Below are positions 9,040 to 18,476 of a stretch of DNA of 64,000 nt, in pieces. This DNA comes from Streptomyces diastatochromogenes (GTDB taxonomy: Bacteria; Actinomycetota; Actinomycetes; Streptomycetales; Streptomycetaceae): contig JAPTYK010000001.1 of assembly GCA_026913215.1 (NCBI GenBank), forward strand, positions 1,674,001-1,738,000. Direction: 5' to 3'. The translations under genes were made by a program, and so were the position numbers. Under the pieces are notes generated by a model. The model was not told where the DNA came from. It did no database searches and saw only the letters and a list, made by a program, of their open reading frames with translations. Position 1 is the first letter of the stretch. The number at the start of each line of letters is the position of its first letter.

Positions 9040-9392
9040 CCGTGCCTCCTCATGGGAAGTGCGCTCTGGACTTCTCATGATCACCCCTCCCGTCCGTCCT
9101 GGCCACCCATTCGACAAGGTCCGTGCCGCCGGGTTTGTGGACGAGTACGCCGTCATCACGAACGGAAGCGATGATTCCACTCGACGGAAAAGGCGCCTCC
9201 CGACCGCCCGGCACGGGAAGCGCCAGGTCAGCGGGGCAGGAGGAACAAACGTTCGGCGCGGGTCTGCCGGAAGGATTCGGCAGAGCACCGCGCCGGGGGT
9301 ATGAGACACCCTCACTCAGATGACGGATCACCCATGAGCCGAATGATCCAGCCCGGGATGATCACCCAAGGGCCCCGAGGCCCCTTCCGGGG
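9040..9392. other. Intergenic region between the HTH gene and the ABC-F gene
   Basis: No convincing gene is seen in these 353 bp, although several frames are open by base composition. The part next to 9040 must hold the HTH promoter. Near the ABC-F stop there is a direct repeat of gatcaccc (about 9327 and 9360) and a short ccccttccgggg hairpin that could help terminate ABC-F transcription. Confidence 0.5.
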
Positions 9393-10991
9393 TCAGGCGA
9401 GGGCCACCAGGTCCGCGTAGTCCGCGCCCCACAGGTCCTCGACGCCGTCCGGGAGCAGGATGATCCGCTCCGGGTCGAGGGCCTCCACGGCGCCCTCGTC
9501 GTGGGTGACGAGGACGACGGCGCCCTTGTACGTGCGCAGCGCGCCGAGGATCTCCTCGCGGCTGGCCGGGTCCAGGTTGTTGGTGGGCTCGTCGAGGAGC
9601 AGCACGTTCGCCGAGGAGACGACCAGGGTCGCGAGCGCGAGCCGGGTCTTCTCGCCGCCGGAGAGCACGCCCGCCGGCTTGTCGACGTCGTCGCCGGAGA
9701 AGAGGAAGGAGCCGAGCGTCTTGCGCACGTCGACGAGGTCGAGGTCGGGCGCGGCCGAGCGCATGTTCTCCAGGACGGTCCGCTCGGGGTCGAGCGTCTC
9801 GTGCTCCTGGGCGTAGTAGCCGAGCTTCAGGCCGTGGCCCGGGGTGACCTCGCCGGTGTCGGGCTTCTCGACGCCGCCGAGGAGCCGCAGCAGGGTCGTC
9901 TTGCCCGCGCCGTTGAGGCCGAGGATGACGACGCGCGAGCCCTTGTCGATGGCGAGGCTGACGTCGGTGAAGATCTCCAGCGAGCCGTAGGACTTGGAGA
10001 GCCCCTCGGCCGTCAGCGGGGTCTTGCCGCAGGGCGCCGGCTCGGGGAAGCGGAGCTTGGCGACCTTGTCGGAGACGCGCACCGCCTCCAGGCCGGAGAG
10101 CAGGCGCTCGGCGCGCTTGGCCATGTTCTGCGCGGCGACGGTCTTGGTGGCCTTGGCGCGCATCTTGTCGGCCTGCGAGTTGAGCGCGGCGGCCTTCTTC
10201 TCGGCGTTCTGGCGCTCGCGCTTGCGGCGCTTCTCGTCGGCCTCGCGCTGCTGCTGGTAGAGCTTCCAGCCCATGTTGTAGACGTCGATCGTGGAGCGGT
10301 TGGCGTCCAGGTAGAAGACCTTGTTCACCACGGTCTCGACGAGGTCGACGTCGTGGGAGATGACGATGAAGCCGCCGCGGTAGGTCTTCAGGTAGTCGCG
10401 CAGCCAGACGATCGAGTCGGCGTCGAGGTGGTTCGTGGGCTCGTCGAGGAGCAGGGTGTCGGCGTCCGAGAAGAGGATCCGGGCGAGCTCGACGCGGCGG
10501 CGCTGACCGCCGGAGAGGGTGTGCAGCGGCTGGCCCATGACCCGGTCGGGCAGGCCGAGGGCGGCGGCGATGGTGGAGGCCTCGGCCTCGGCCGCGTATC
10601 CGCCCTTGGTCAGGAACTCGGTCTCCTGGCGCTCGTACTGCCGCAGCGCCTTGTCGCGGGTGGCGCCGGAGCCGGTGGCGATGCGCTCCTCGTTCATCCG
10701 CATCTTCTTGATGAGGACGTCGAGGCCGCGGGCGGAGAGGATGCGGTCGCGGGCCAGGACGTCGAGGTCGCCGGTGCGCGGGTCCTGCGGGAGGTAGCCG
10801 ACCTCGCCGGAGCGGGCGATGGAGCCGGCGGCCGGCTGGCCCTCGCCGGCGAGGCACTTGGTGAGGGTGGTCTTGCCCGCTCCGTTGCGGCCGACGAGGC
10901 CGATGCGGTCGCCCTTGGCGACGCGGAAGGAAGCGTTCTCGATGAGGACTCGGGCGCCGGCGCGCAGCTCGATGCCGGAAGCGGTGATCAC
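9393..10991 (-). CDS. ABC-F family ATPase (ribosome-associated type)
   Basis: This 532-residue protein has two ABC ATPase domains on one chain and no membrane segments, the definition of ABC-F proteins, which act on the ribosome's E site. Domain 1 has Walker [10 protein letters not shown] (34-42), signature LSGGQ (159-163) and Walker B LLLDEP (180-185). A basic, coiled linker of about 235-320 is the P-site tRNA-interaction motif. Domain 2 has Walker [10 protein letters not shown] (358-366), signature LSGGEKTR (443-450) and a second LLLDEP. The GTG start at 10991 follows CTGGAG. It could be a translation factor or an antibiotic-protection protein; the linker length suggests a housekeeping type. 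The gene is intact. Confidence 0.92.
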   Translation of the reverse strand: MITASGIELRAGARVLIENASFRVAKGDRIGLVGRNGAGKTTLTKCLAGEGQPAAGSIARSGEVGYLPQDPRTGDLDVLARDRILSARGLDVLIKKMRMNEERIATGSGATRDKALRQYERQETEFLTKGGYAAEAEASTIAAALGLPDRVMGQPLHTLSGGQRRRVELARILFSDADTLLLDEPTNHLDADSIVWLRDYLKTYRGGFIVISHDVDLVETVVNKVFYLDANRSTIDVYNMGWKLYQQQREADEKRRKRERQNAEKKAAALNSQADKMRAKATKTVAAQNMAKRAERLLSGLEAVRVSDKVAKLRFPEPAPCGKTPLTAEGLSKSYGSLEIFTDVSLAIDKGSRVVILGLNGAGKTTLLRLLGGVEKPDTGEVTPGHGLKLGYYAQEHETLDPERTVLENMRSAAPDLDLVDVRKTLGSFLFSGDDVDKPAGVLSGGEKTRLALATLVVSSANVLLLDEPTNNLDPASREEILGALRTYKGAVVLVTHDEGAVEALDPERIILLPDGVEDLWGADYADLVALA

Positions 10992-11061
10992 GGACAGACT
11001 CCAGGGCGGTGGGAAACGGCGGAAGAGACGACTGGTGGCAGGCTTCGACGCCGCTAATGCA

Positions 11062-11108
11062 CCCAGGGAAGAATGTCCCAGGGGCTCAGATCCCAGGGGA
11101 GAATGTCC
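11062..11108. repeat. cccaggg repeats in the ABC-F leader
   Basis: The core cccaggg occurs three times at exact 15-bp steps (11062, 11077, 11092). The outer two copies are part of a 17-bp direct repeat (cccagggaagaatgtcc and cccaggggagaatgtcc). The block lies 71-117 bp upstream of the ABC-F start, in its probable leader or promoter, and could be a regulator-binding array or part of a leader structure. Confidence 0.75.
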
Positions 11109-11290
11109 ATACGGCCAGTCTAACGGGCGTCTGCAACTGCTTTTCGGCCATGCGGGTCACCGGGACACTTTCGAATCTTTCTCACATTCCCGCCAATGCC
11201 TCTCAAAAGGGGCGACAAACGCCGTACCACCTGATACTCGGCGCAGGGCGGCGGCCACCGCCGCGACAGCGACGCGGAGGGTGGTGGACC

Positions 11291-12181
11291 GTGCAGTTCG
11301 ACGACGACGCCGACCTGGACACCTCGGAGGTACGGGACGTCCGCGGCAGCCGCGTCCCGGGCGGCAGGGCGACCGTCGGCGGCGGCATCATCGGCCTCAT
11401 CGCGCTGGTCCTCGGCGTGATCTTCGGGGTGGGCCCCGACCAGCTCGGGCTCTCCTCCGGAGGGGACGCCCCGGCGGCGTCCTCCTCCTCCGCGGCCCAG
11501 GTGGACCAGAGCTGCCGGAAGGGCTCGGACGCCAACGCGCGCCAGGACTGCCGGATCGTCGCCGTCGTCAACAGCGTCCAGGACTACTGGCGCGGCGAGT
11601 ACCCGCGCCGGGGCGGCACCTACGGGAACGCCACCACCGTGATGTTCAGCCAGCGGGTCGGCACCGCGTGCGGCTCGGCGACCTCGGCGGTCGGGCCCTT
11701 CTACTGCCCCGGCGACCGGCAGGTCTATCTGGACCTCGGCTTCTTCGACGAGCTGCGGACCAAGTTCGGGTCGAGCGGCGGACCCTTCGCCCAGGCGTAC
11801 GTGGTGGCGCACGAGTACGGCCACCACATCCAGAACCTGATGGGGACCCTGAGCCGCGCCCAGGACGGGCGGACCGGCGCGAACTCCAACGCCGTGCGGG
11901 TCGAGCTCCAGGCCGACTGCTACGCCGGGGTCTGGGCCCGGCACGCGACGACCACCCCCGACGAGAAGACGGGCCGGCTGCTGATGACCAGCCTCACCGA
12001 CGACGACATCCGGGACGGCCTGGACGCGGCGGCGGCCGTGGGCGACGACCGGATCCAGGAGAGGTTCCAGGGCCGGGTGACCCCGGAGAACTGGACGCAC
12101 GGCTCGGCGGCGCAGCGCCAGCAGTGGTTCTACGAGGGCTACCGGACCGGCGACATGGCCCGGTGCAACACCTTCCGGTGA
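11291..12181 (+). CDS. Membrane-anchored neutral zinc metallopeptidase (YpfJ family)
   Basis: A 296-residue protein with a short acidic N-terminus, a single membrane helix ([16 protein letters not shown], about residues 27-44), a Ser/Ala-rich linker and a secreted catalytic domain. The zinc site HEYGHH gives H174, E175 and H178, with E205 in the segment ELQADC as the likely third ligand. Cysteines near residues 75, 84, 124, 137 and at the C-terminus may form disulfides outside the cell. GTG 11291 was chosen because it starts at the acidic segment immediately before the helix. The physiological substrate of this family is not established. The gene is intact. Confidence 0.88.
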   Translation: MQFDDDADLDTSEVRDVRGSRVPGGRATVGGGIIGLIALVLGVIFGVGPDQLGLSSGGDAPAASSSSAAQVDQSCRKGSDANARQDCRIVAVVNSVQDYWRGEYPRRGGTYGNATTVMFSQRVGTACGSATSAVGPFYCPGDRQVYLDLGFFDELRTKFGSSGGPFAQAYVVAHEYGHHIQNLMGTLSRAQDGRTGANSNAVRVELQADCYAGVWARHATTTPDEKTGRLLMTSLTDDDIRDGLDAAAAVGDDRIQERFQGRVTPENWTHGSAAQRQQWFYEGYRTGDMARCNTFR

Positions 12182-12257
12182 GTTGTCAGTGGCGGCTGCG
12201 AGACTGAGATCCAGGTCACATCGGGCCCCGTCGACTCATCGAGAGGGAGTGATCGGG

Positions 12258-12659
12258 ATGGCTGGCACACCCGACATCTGTCCGGCGCTGCGCTACCAGG
12301 ACGCGAAGGCCGCGATCAGGCAGCTCACGGAGGGCTTCGGCTTCTCCGAGCACGCGGTGTACGAGGGCGAGGACGGCCGTGTGGTGCACGCCGAGCTCCT
12401 CTGCGGGAACGGCATGGTGATGCTCGGCAGCAAGGGCAGCGGCACGGCGTTCGACACGCTCATGGCCGGGGGCGGGCCGACCGCGGTGTACGTGCGCGTG
12501 GACGACGTCGACGCGCACCACGACCGGGCGGTGGCGCACGGCATCGAGATCGTGATGCCGCCGACGGACCAGGAGTACGGCTCGCGGGACTACACGGCCC
12601 GGGACGCCGAGGGCAACGTGTGGAGCTTCGGCACGTACGCCCCGGGCACCGCCGGATAG
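12258..12659 (+). CDS. VOC (glyoxalase/bleomycin-resistance fold) protein
   Basis: A 133-residue protein with the paired beta-alpha-beta-beta-beta units of the vicinal oxygen chelate fold: ICPALRYQDAKAAIRQLTEGFGF at the start and VYVRVDDVDAHHDRAV followed by YGSRDYTARDAEGNVWSFGTY at the end. The last motif carries the usual glutamate metal ligand. Members include glyoxalases, dioxygenases and antibiotic-binding proteins; this short PhnB-like type often has no known substrate. ATG 12258 has the ribosome site GAGAGGGAG about 9 bp upstream. A strong terminator follows. Confidence 0.82.
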   Translation: MAGTPDICPALRYQDAKAAIRQLTEGFGFSEHAVYEGEDGRVVHAELLCGNGMVMLGSKGSGTAFDTLMAGGGPTAVYVRVDDVDAHHDRAVAHGIEIVMPPTDQEYGSRDYTARDAEGNVWSFGTYAPGTAG

Positions 12660-12670
12660 TTCCGGTAGTT

Positions 12671-12728
12671 CCAGGGCCTGTCCGTCCCTTCGCGCCGGAT
12701 CCGACGGGAAGGGACGGACAGGCCCTGG
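12671..12728. terminator. Bidirectional terminator between convergent genes
   Basis: A perfect 20-bp inverted repeat (ccagggcctgtccgtccctt at 12671-12690 and its complement at 12709-12728) with an 18-nt loop sits between two convergent genes and serves both strands. Confidence 0.9.
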
Positions 12729-12731
12729 CGC

Positions 12732-14111
12732 TCAGGCCCCGCCGGTGTGGACCTGGAAGGCGGCCCGGCGGACCGCCTTGGCCAGGGCCGGGTCCGGGTG
12801 GGCCGCGGCCAGGGCGACCAGGACCTGGACGGTGCGGGGTGGCCGATCGCGCGGACCTCGTCGAGCAGGGCCGGGACGGTGCCCTGCACGGCGGAGTCGA
12901 GGTGGCGGACGAGCAGTTCGCTCTCGCCGTGGTCGGCGACGGCCGCCGCGGTGTCGACCCAGAGCCAGGTGGACTCCTCGCGGGTCAGCACCTCCTGGGC
13001 GTCGTCGGGGTCGGCCCCTCGTACTCGGCGAGCCAGAGCAGCGCGTACGGGCGCAGCGAGGGCTCGGTGACGGTGGCGCGCACCTCGGCCTCGGCGGGCG
13101 CCCCGACGACGCGGAGCGCCTCGAAGGCGAGCCCGCGCAGGAGGGCGTCCTCGCCGCGGGCGACGGCGAGAGTTCGCCGACGGCGCTGGACAGGGTGCGG
13201 GCCGCGAGCCAGGCGCGGTACTCGTCGCGGGCCGGGCCCGGGGTGAGGCGGGCGCAGCCGCGGAGCATGTCCTCGGCGGACTGCTCGATGTTCCCGCGGG
13301 GCTCTGCGCGGCGACGCAGATCTGCTCCAGCTTGACCCAGACCGCCCAGTTGCCGAGCGGGGTCAGGGTGGCGTGGCGCTCGTCGGCGGCGGGGTCCAGG
13401 GTGAGCGCGCCGACGGCGGCCAGGCCCTCCAGGGCCCAGTCGAGGAGGGCGGGCAGCCCCTCGGCGGGACCGGGGCCGGGGTGTCCGCGGGCTCGGCCGC
13501 GGGGACCTCGCAGCGCTCCTCGCGGAGCTCCTCGACGCGCTGGCCGAGGAGATCGAGGAGGACGGGGACGAGGACCGGGCCCTGGGAGAGCTGGAGCAGC
13601 GAGAGGACCTGCGGGACGGCCTCGACGACCTCGGCGACGGCCGCCGCCGCGACCCCCTCGGGGGCCGGGTGCACGAGGGACCAGGCGTCGAAGAGGGCGA
13701 CCCAGCCGCGCAGGACGGCGGAGTCGTCGCGGTCCCAGGCGTGCAGCCGCCAGCCGGGGCGGGCGGTGTCGCCGTGCAGCTCGACGAGCCCGGCGAGCCG
13801 GGCGCGGTCCCAGCCGGCCCGGATCTGGCCGGGTGTCAGGTCCAGTGCGGCGCGGCCCGTTCCTGGACGGGGCCCGCTCCCGGACCGGTGCGCAGTGCCG
13901 TGTCGGCGCCGTGCTCGACGGCGGCCCAGCGGGCGATCCGTACGGCGTCGGCGAGGACGTGCCGGGCCTGACGGGCGAGCTCCGCGCGGGGCGGAGTCCC
14001 CTCGGGCGGCGCGGCGCCGGCCGGGTGCGCCGGGTCGTCACGGCCCGTCGGGCGGTGGCCAGCGCCGCGGGCGGACGAGTCGGAGTCTGGAGTTGCGCGC
14101 CAATGGTTCAT
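12732..14111 (-). CDS. Hypothetical protein, heavily frameshifted
   Basis: Protein-like segments appear in turn in different frames: RQARHVLADAVRIARWAAVEHG (about 13900-13970), GWDRARLAGLVELHGDTARPGWRLHAW (about 13740-13820), VAAAAVAEVVEAVPQVLSLLQLSQGPVLVPVLLDLLG, GLPALLDWALEGLAAVGALTLDPA, LGNWAVWVKLEQICVAAQ, EEYRAWLAA-like helices, VLTREESTWLWVDTAAAVADHGESELLVRHLDSA and finally VQVLVALAAAHPDPALAKAVRRAAFQVH. Five or more single-base corrections would give about 450 residues. The composition is alpha-helical and the end resembles HEAT-type repeats. I do not recognise the family. The start is uncertain: ATG 14111 is the most upstream choice in the first good frame. Confidence 0.5.
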
Positions 14112-14218
14112 CGGGCTTTCGAGACGTCACGGGGGCAGTCTTCCCGCTGACGGCCCGAAAGCCCAATCGGAATCGGACACCCCGTCGGAACGGGCGCCGT
14201 ACGGGCCCGGGAACGGCC

Positions 14219-15340
14219 TCAGAGCAGGGGGGTGAGGAAGCGGCGCAGGGACTCCTCGTAGCGGACCGGGTCGGCGTTCCACATCGAGGCGTGCGGGGCG
14301 TGCCGGACGGTCTGGAGGCCGACCTGTCCGGGGCGGCGGGCGGCGAGTTCGACGGAGGGTTCCCAGGGGGCGATGGTGTCGTCGGGGCCGTGGAAGAGGA
14401 GGACGGGGACGCGCAGGGCGTCCGGTTCCGAGACGGCCGCCAGGAGGTCGGGGTGCGGGCCGGTCCTGCCCTGGGCGGCGCGGACGGCGAGCGGGAGCAG
14501 GGGGCGGGGACGTGGGAGGCCGCCGCGAGGTTGCGGAGGGTGGCCTCCCAGTCGAGGACCGGGGAGTCGAGGACGAGGCCGCCGATCCGGTCGCGCACGC
14601 CCGACTCGGCGGCGGCGCGCAGGGCCATCGAGGCGCCGGTCCCCAGCCGTGCAGGACGACCTTCCGCGCGCCCCGGCGGACGGCGTAGCGGATGGCGGCG
14701 TCGACGTCCCGCCACTCGGAGTCGCCGAGGTGGGCGAGGCCGTCCGGGGAGGCGGGCGCGCCTTCGTCGCCCCGGTAGGCGGGGACGAGGACGGGGACCT
14801 TGCGGCGGTGGAGGAAGGGGACGAGGTTCAGCGGGTGCTCGCGGGTGGTGCCGAGGCCGTGCAGGGCGATCACCCAGGTGGTGCGGGGGCGGCCACGAGC
14901 CAGGCGGGCAGCGGGCCGAGCTCGCCGGGGATCTCGACGTCCTCGTGGGCGAGCCCGAGGGCGCCGAGCGGGGTGCCGACGTGCAGCTGGGGGTGAGCCG
15001 GACGCGGGCGCCCGGCCCGAGGGCGCCGAGCTCGACGCGCTCCAGGCGGCGGACGACGGTGTCGGCGGTGTGCGGGACCCGGTCGAGGACGGGGCCGAGG
15101 ACGGCGTGCAGGCCGGGGCCGTCATCCCGTAGGTGCCGGGGCGGAGCGAGGCGAGGCTGCGGGTGAGGTGACCCGTTCGGGTTCCGTGGCGTGCACGGTG
15201 AGCTTGGGGTCTCCGGGCAGGGGCCGTCCGGACGGCGCCTTGAGGGCGACGTCGCTGGCGTACCGGCCGGCCGCCACCGCGGCCGCGCCGACACCGATCA
15301 GGGTGGTGACGGCCGCTGCCGTCGCTGTAGCCGGGCGCAC
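14219..15340 (-). CDS. Alpha/beta hydrolase with N-terminal membrane or signal segment (several frameshifts)
   Basis: After GTG 15340 the protein has a hydrophobic stretch (AAAVTTLIGVGAAAVAAGRYA) suggesting export or membrane anchoring. The hydrolase fold is recognised from TTWVIALHGLGTTREHPLNLVPFL (oxyanion-hole HGLG), VPVLVPAYRGDEGAP, the nucleophile-elbow region ARKVVLHGW then [17 protein letters not shown], and a late FHGPDDTIAP-like segment with the catalytic aspartate. The frame breaks at about 15170, 15000, 14890, 14645 and 14500. One break falls inside the nucleophile elbow, so the Ser-containing motif cannot be read directly. Substrate unknown. Confidence 0.7.
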
Positions 15341-15703
15341 GCTCCCAGTGTCGGCAGGACGGCCGGGGCCTGCCACCGGACGGACCCGGGCGGGGGTGGG
15401 CCGGAGGGCTCACTCCGGGAGTGACATGGGTCTCCTCCGGGGGTCCCCGGTCGGATGGTTCTGTCCAGGGAGCGGAACCGGGTGGACGGGGTGGCGCCGG
15501 GGTGGGTCGCGCGGGCCCGGGGAGGAGCGGGATTACCCGTGGTTCCGGGGTGACCGCATCGTGGACAGCGGTCGCGCGGGAGGGACAAGCGGAACCTCTT
15601 GACACCGGTTAGGGACACCATGCCGCCCGGCCCAGTTCATCTTCCGTTCACCCAGGTTGCCTACGTTCGACGAGCCACTGACGTCAAACGATTGCCTGGG
15701 TAA
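15341..15703. promoter_or_regulatory. Pit transporter upstream region with PHO-box-like direct repeats (15635-15667)
   Basis: These 363 bp hold no gene. At 15635-15645 and 15646-15656 are two 11-bp direct repeats, GTTCATCTTCC and GTTCACCCAGG, followed by a degenerate third unit, TTGCCTACGTT. Streptomyces PhoP binds direct repeats of the form GTTCACC with 11-bp spacing, so this is a good PHO-box candidate, ending 36 bp before the pit start. A TTGACA hexamer is visible at about 15599. Phosphate control of this type of gene fits established knowledge; the binding here is inferred. Confidence 0.7.
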
Positions 15704-16972
15704 ATGGAACACATCACGCTGCTGCTCGCCATTGTGGTCGTGACAGCTCTCGTGTTCGATTTCACGAACGGTTTCCACGACACCGCCAACGCGATGGCCA
15801 CGACCATCTCGACCGGTGCTCTCAAGCCCAAGACGGCGGTGGCCATGTCCGCCGTGCTGAACCTCGTCGGCGCCTTCCTGTCCGTGGAGGTCGCCAAGAC
15901 GATCTCCGGCGGGATCATCAACGAAGAGGGCATTCGCACAGAAGTGATCTTCGCGGCGCTCGTGGGCGCCATCCTGTGGAACCTGCTGACCTGGCTGCTC
16001 GGACTGCCGTCCAGCTCGTCCCACGCCCTGTTCGGCGGCCTCATCGGCGCCGCGGTCATGTCGGCCGGCTGGTCCGCCGTGAACGCCCCGACCATCGTCA
16101 CCAAGGTCCTCATCCCGGCCGTCGCCGCCCCGATCGTCGCCGGTCTCGCCGCGATGCTGGCCACGCGCCTGACGTACAAGATCGGCGCGAAGACCGACGA
16201 GAAGCACACCGCCAAGGGCTACCGGGCCGGCCAGATCGCCTCCGCCGGTCTCGTCTCCCTCGCCCACGGCACCAACGACGCCCAGAAGACGATGGGCATC
16301 ATCACCCTCGCCCTGGTCACCCAGGGCGTCGTCGCCCCCGGCTCGAACCCGCCCCTGTGGGTCATCGTCTCCGCCGGCATGGCGATCGCGCTCGGCACCT
16401 ACCTCGGCGGCTGGCGCATCATCCGCACCATGGGCAAGGGCCTCACCGACCTCAGGCCGCAGCAGGGCTTCGCCGCCCAGACCAGCGCCGCCACGGTCAT
16501 CCTCGCCTCCTCGCACCTCGGCTTCTCCCTCTCCACCACCCAGTCCTGCTCGGGTGCCGTGATGGGCGCCGGTCTCGGCCGCAAGGGCGGTGTCGTCCGC
16601 TGGTCGACCGCGACCCGGATGTTCGTCGCCTGGGGCCTGACGCTGCCCGCCGCCGGCCTGGTCGGCGCCGGTGCCGAGTTCCTCACCAAGCAGGGCACCT
16701 GGGGCATCGTCGCCGTCGCGGTCCTCCTCGTCGCCGGCTCGGGCGTCATCTGGTCGCTCTCCCGCCGCAAGCCGGTCGACCAGCACAACGTCACGGACGA
16801 CGACCTCGACGGCGACGCCGAGCCCGCGGGCGTCGTGACCACCGCGATCGCGGCCGTCACCCTGCCGCCGGCCGGTTCCGTCGCCGCCGTCGCGGACGAG
16901 GACCTGAAGACCACCATCCCGCGCCGGTCCCCACGGACCCGGCCGCTCCCCGGCCCCGCCGCCGCGGTCTAA
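15704..16972 (+). CDS. Low-affinity inorganic phosphate transporter, PiT family
   Basis: PiT proteins carry metal-phosphate complexes into the cell with protons. This 422-residue protein begins in the membrane (ITLLLAIVVVTALVFDFTNGFHD) and holds both family repeats: FDFTNGFHDTANAMAT near residue 18 and LAHGTNDAQKTMG near residue 188, equivalent to the PHO4 signature. About ten hydrophobic helices are visible, with a charged C-terminal tail. The last 15 residues (RRSPRTRPLPG) look out of character and may reflect a compensated pair of base errors. It closely resembles Streptomyces PitH proteins. The next gene starts 16 bp downstream. Confidence 0.92.
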   Translation: MEHITLLLAIVVVTALVFDFTNGFHDTANAMATTISTGALKPKTAVAMSAVLNLVGAFLSVEVAKTISGGIINEEGIRTEVIFAALVGAILWNLLTWLLGLPSSSSHALFGGLIGAAVMSAGWSAVNAPTIVTKVLIPAVAAPIVAGLAAMLATRLTYKIGAKTDEKHTAKGYRAGQIASAGLVSLAHGTNDAQKTMGIITLALVTQGVVAPGSNPPLWVIVSAGMAIALGTYLGGWRIIRTMGKGLTDLRPQQGFAAQTSAATVILASSHLGFSLSTTQSCSGAVMGAGLGRKGGVVRWSTATRMFVAWGLTLPAAGLVGAGAEFLTKQGTWGIVAVAVLLVAGSGVIWSLSRRKPVDQHNVTDDDLDGDAEPAGVVTTAIAAVTLPPAGSVAAVADEDLKTTIPRRSPRTRPLPGPAAAV

Positions 16973-16988
16973 GGAACTGGAACCAAGC

Positions 16989-17210
16989 ATGAAGATCGAC
17001 TGGGCAGCCCTCGGCTCCGTCTTCGGAGTCAGCCTCGTGACGACCGTCGCCCTCGTGGGCCTCTTCACCCTCGGCGTCGTCGGCCTCTCCAAGCAGGAGC
17101 GGGCCGCCGCCCAGGGCGGCTCCGCCACCCTGGCCCGCACCGGCGCCTACGCCTGCTTCGCCCTGTGCCTGGCGGCCGTGGCGTACGGCATCTACCTGAT
17201 CGTCGCCTGA
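16989..17210 (+). CDS. Small two-helix membrane protein, Pit partner
   Basis: A 73-residue protein with two membrane helices (VFGVSLVTTVALVGLFTLGVVGL and GAYACFALCLAAVAYGIYLIV) joined by a polar loop KQERAAAQGG. Such short proteins commonly follow pit in streptomycetes. The 16-bp gap and the terminator just after it indicate a two-gene operon. Function unknown; a regulatory or stabilising subunit of the transporter is plausible. Confidence 0.78.
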   Translation: MKIDWAALGSVFGVSLVTTVALVGLFTLGVVGLSKQERAAAQGGSATLARTGAYACFALCLAAVAYGIYLIVA

Positions 17211-17225
17211 CGCTCCGGGCGTGAC

Positions 17226-17266
17226 CGGCGGGGCGGTCCGCACCTTCGGTGCGGACCGCCCCGCCG
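17226..17266 (+). terminator. Terminator of the pit operon
   Basis: A perfect 19-bp stem (cggcggggcggtccgcacc at 17226-17244 with its complement at 17248-17266) closes on a 3-nt loop, 15 bp after the last stop. It separates the pit operon from the B12 riboswitch. Confidence 0.92.
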
Positions 17267-17314
17267 TCATGTTTGTGGTGCTTCGCACAGTGACGCGATG
17301 CAGGTCAAGGGTGA

Positions 17315-17465
17315 GTTGACGGCTGTTCTCGGGCCGTGGTGGACTGCCGAGGCCATTGCGGCGGCAGGAGAGGAAGTCCGGTGCGATTCCGGCGCGGTCC
17401 CGCCACTGTGACCGGATCCCAGGGGTCCGGGAGTCAGGAACTCTCGTCGCCGGTCACGTCGATCC
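17315..17465 (+). promoter_or_regulatory. Cobalamin (B12) riboswitch
   Basis: The conserved B12-box GCCACTG lies at 17402-17408, within the characteristic context AGTCCGGTGCGATTCCGGCG then CGGTCCCGCCACTGTGACCGG. GAGTCAGGAACTC follows at 17431, the usual 3' element. Upstream helices begin near 17315. The aptamer sits 35-180 bp before cobD. A small hairpin (caggg/ccctg near 17466-17481) follows next to the ribosome site GAGTGAGGA, suggesting control of translation start by sequestering it when adenosylcobalamin is bound. Confidence 0.93.
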
Positions 17466-17497
17466 AGGGCGCGGACCCTGAGTGAGGACACAGCGCC

Positions 17498-18476
17498 ATG
17501 CCCGGCCGCAGCCCCACCCCTCCAGAACCAGCCGCCCCTCCGGGACGGATTCGCGTACGGCGCCGCCGCCGGTCTCGCCGTCGACCTGCTCGTCGGCGAC
17601 CCCGCCGCGCCATCCTGTCGCCGCCTTCGGCCGGGCCGCGCCCGGGTCGAGAAGGCCCTGTGGCACGACCACCGCGGCTGGGGCGCCCTGCACACCGCCG
17701 TCTGCGCCGGCGCCACCGTCGCGGCCGGCGCCCTCGCCGCCCGTACCGTACGGGACAGTCGCGCGGCCTCCGTCGCCCTCACCGCCGCCTCGGTCTGGGC
17801 CGTCGTCGGCGGCACGACCCTGGGGCGCGAGGCCCACGCGATCGGCGGCGCGCTCGCCGCCGGGGACCTGGAGGTCGCCCGGGAGCGGCTGCCGCACCTG
17901 TGCGGGCGCGACCCGCAGTCCCTCGACGGTCCCGCGATGGCCCGCGCGGTCGTCGAGTCCGTCGCCGAGAACACCTCCGACGCGGTCGTGGGCGCCCTCT
18001 TCTGGGGAGCGGTCGCGGGCGTGCCGGGCCTGGTCGGCTTCCGCGCGGTGAACACCCTCGACGCGATGGTCGGCCACAAGTCCCCCGCCACCGGCGCTAC
18101 GGCTGGGCCTCGGCCCGCCTCGACGACCTGGCCGGCTGGCCCGGGGCCCGGCTGACCGCCGCCCTCGCGACCGTCGCCGGCGGGAACCCGCGCGGGGCGC
18201 TGCGGGCCTGGCGGTCGGACGCCCCGAAGCACCCGAGCCCCAACGCGGGCCCCGTCGAGGCCTCCTTCGCGGGCGCCCTGGGCGTACGGCTCGGGGGACC
18301 TCTCGTACGCCGGGCGGGTCGAGCACCGGCCCGTGCTCAACGGGGAGGGGCGGCCCGTCGAGGTCGCCGACATCGACCGCGCGGTCCGGCTCTCCCGCCG
18401 GATCACCGCGCTGACCCTGGCCGCCTGCGTGGGCGGCCGCACGATCGCGAGCGCGCTGAAGCGGAGGAACGCATGA
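17498..18476 (+). CDS. cobD: CobD/CbiB adenosylcobinamide-phosphate synthase (multiple frameshifts)
   Basis: CobD is a membrane protein that attaches the aminopropanol arm to adenosylcobyric acid. Recognisable segments, in changing frames, are [72 protein letters not shown], the highly conserved [53 protein letters not shown] and [28 protein letters not shown]. These match the family throughout. At least four single-base gaps (about 17605, 17635, 18090 and 18295) interrupt it, all in C or G runs. ATG 17498 follows the B12 riboswitch; the TGA overlaps the cobQ ATG by 4 bp. Confidence 0.88.
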
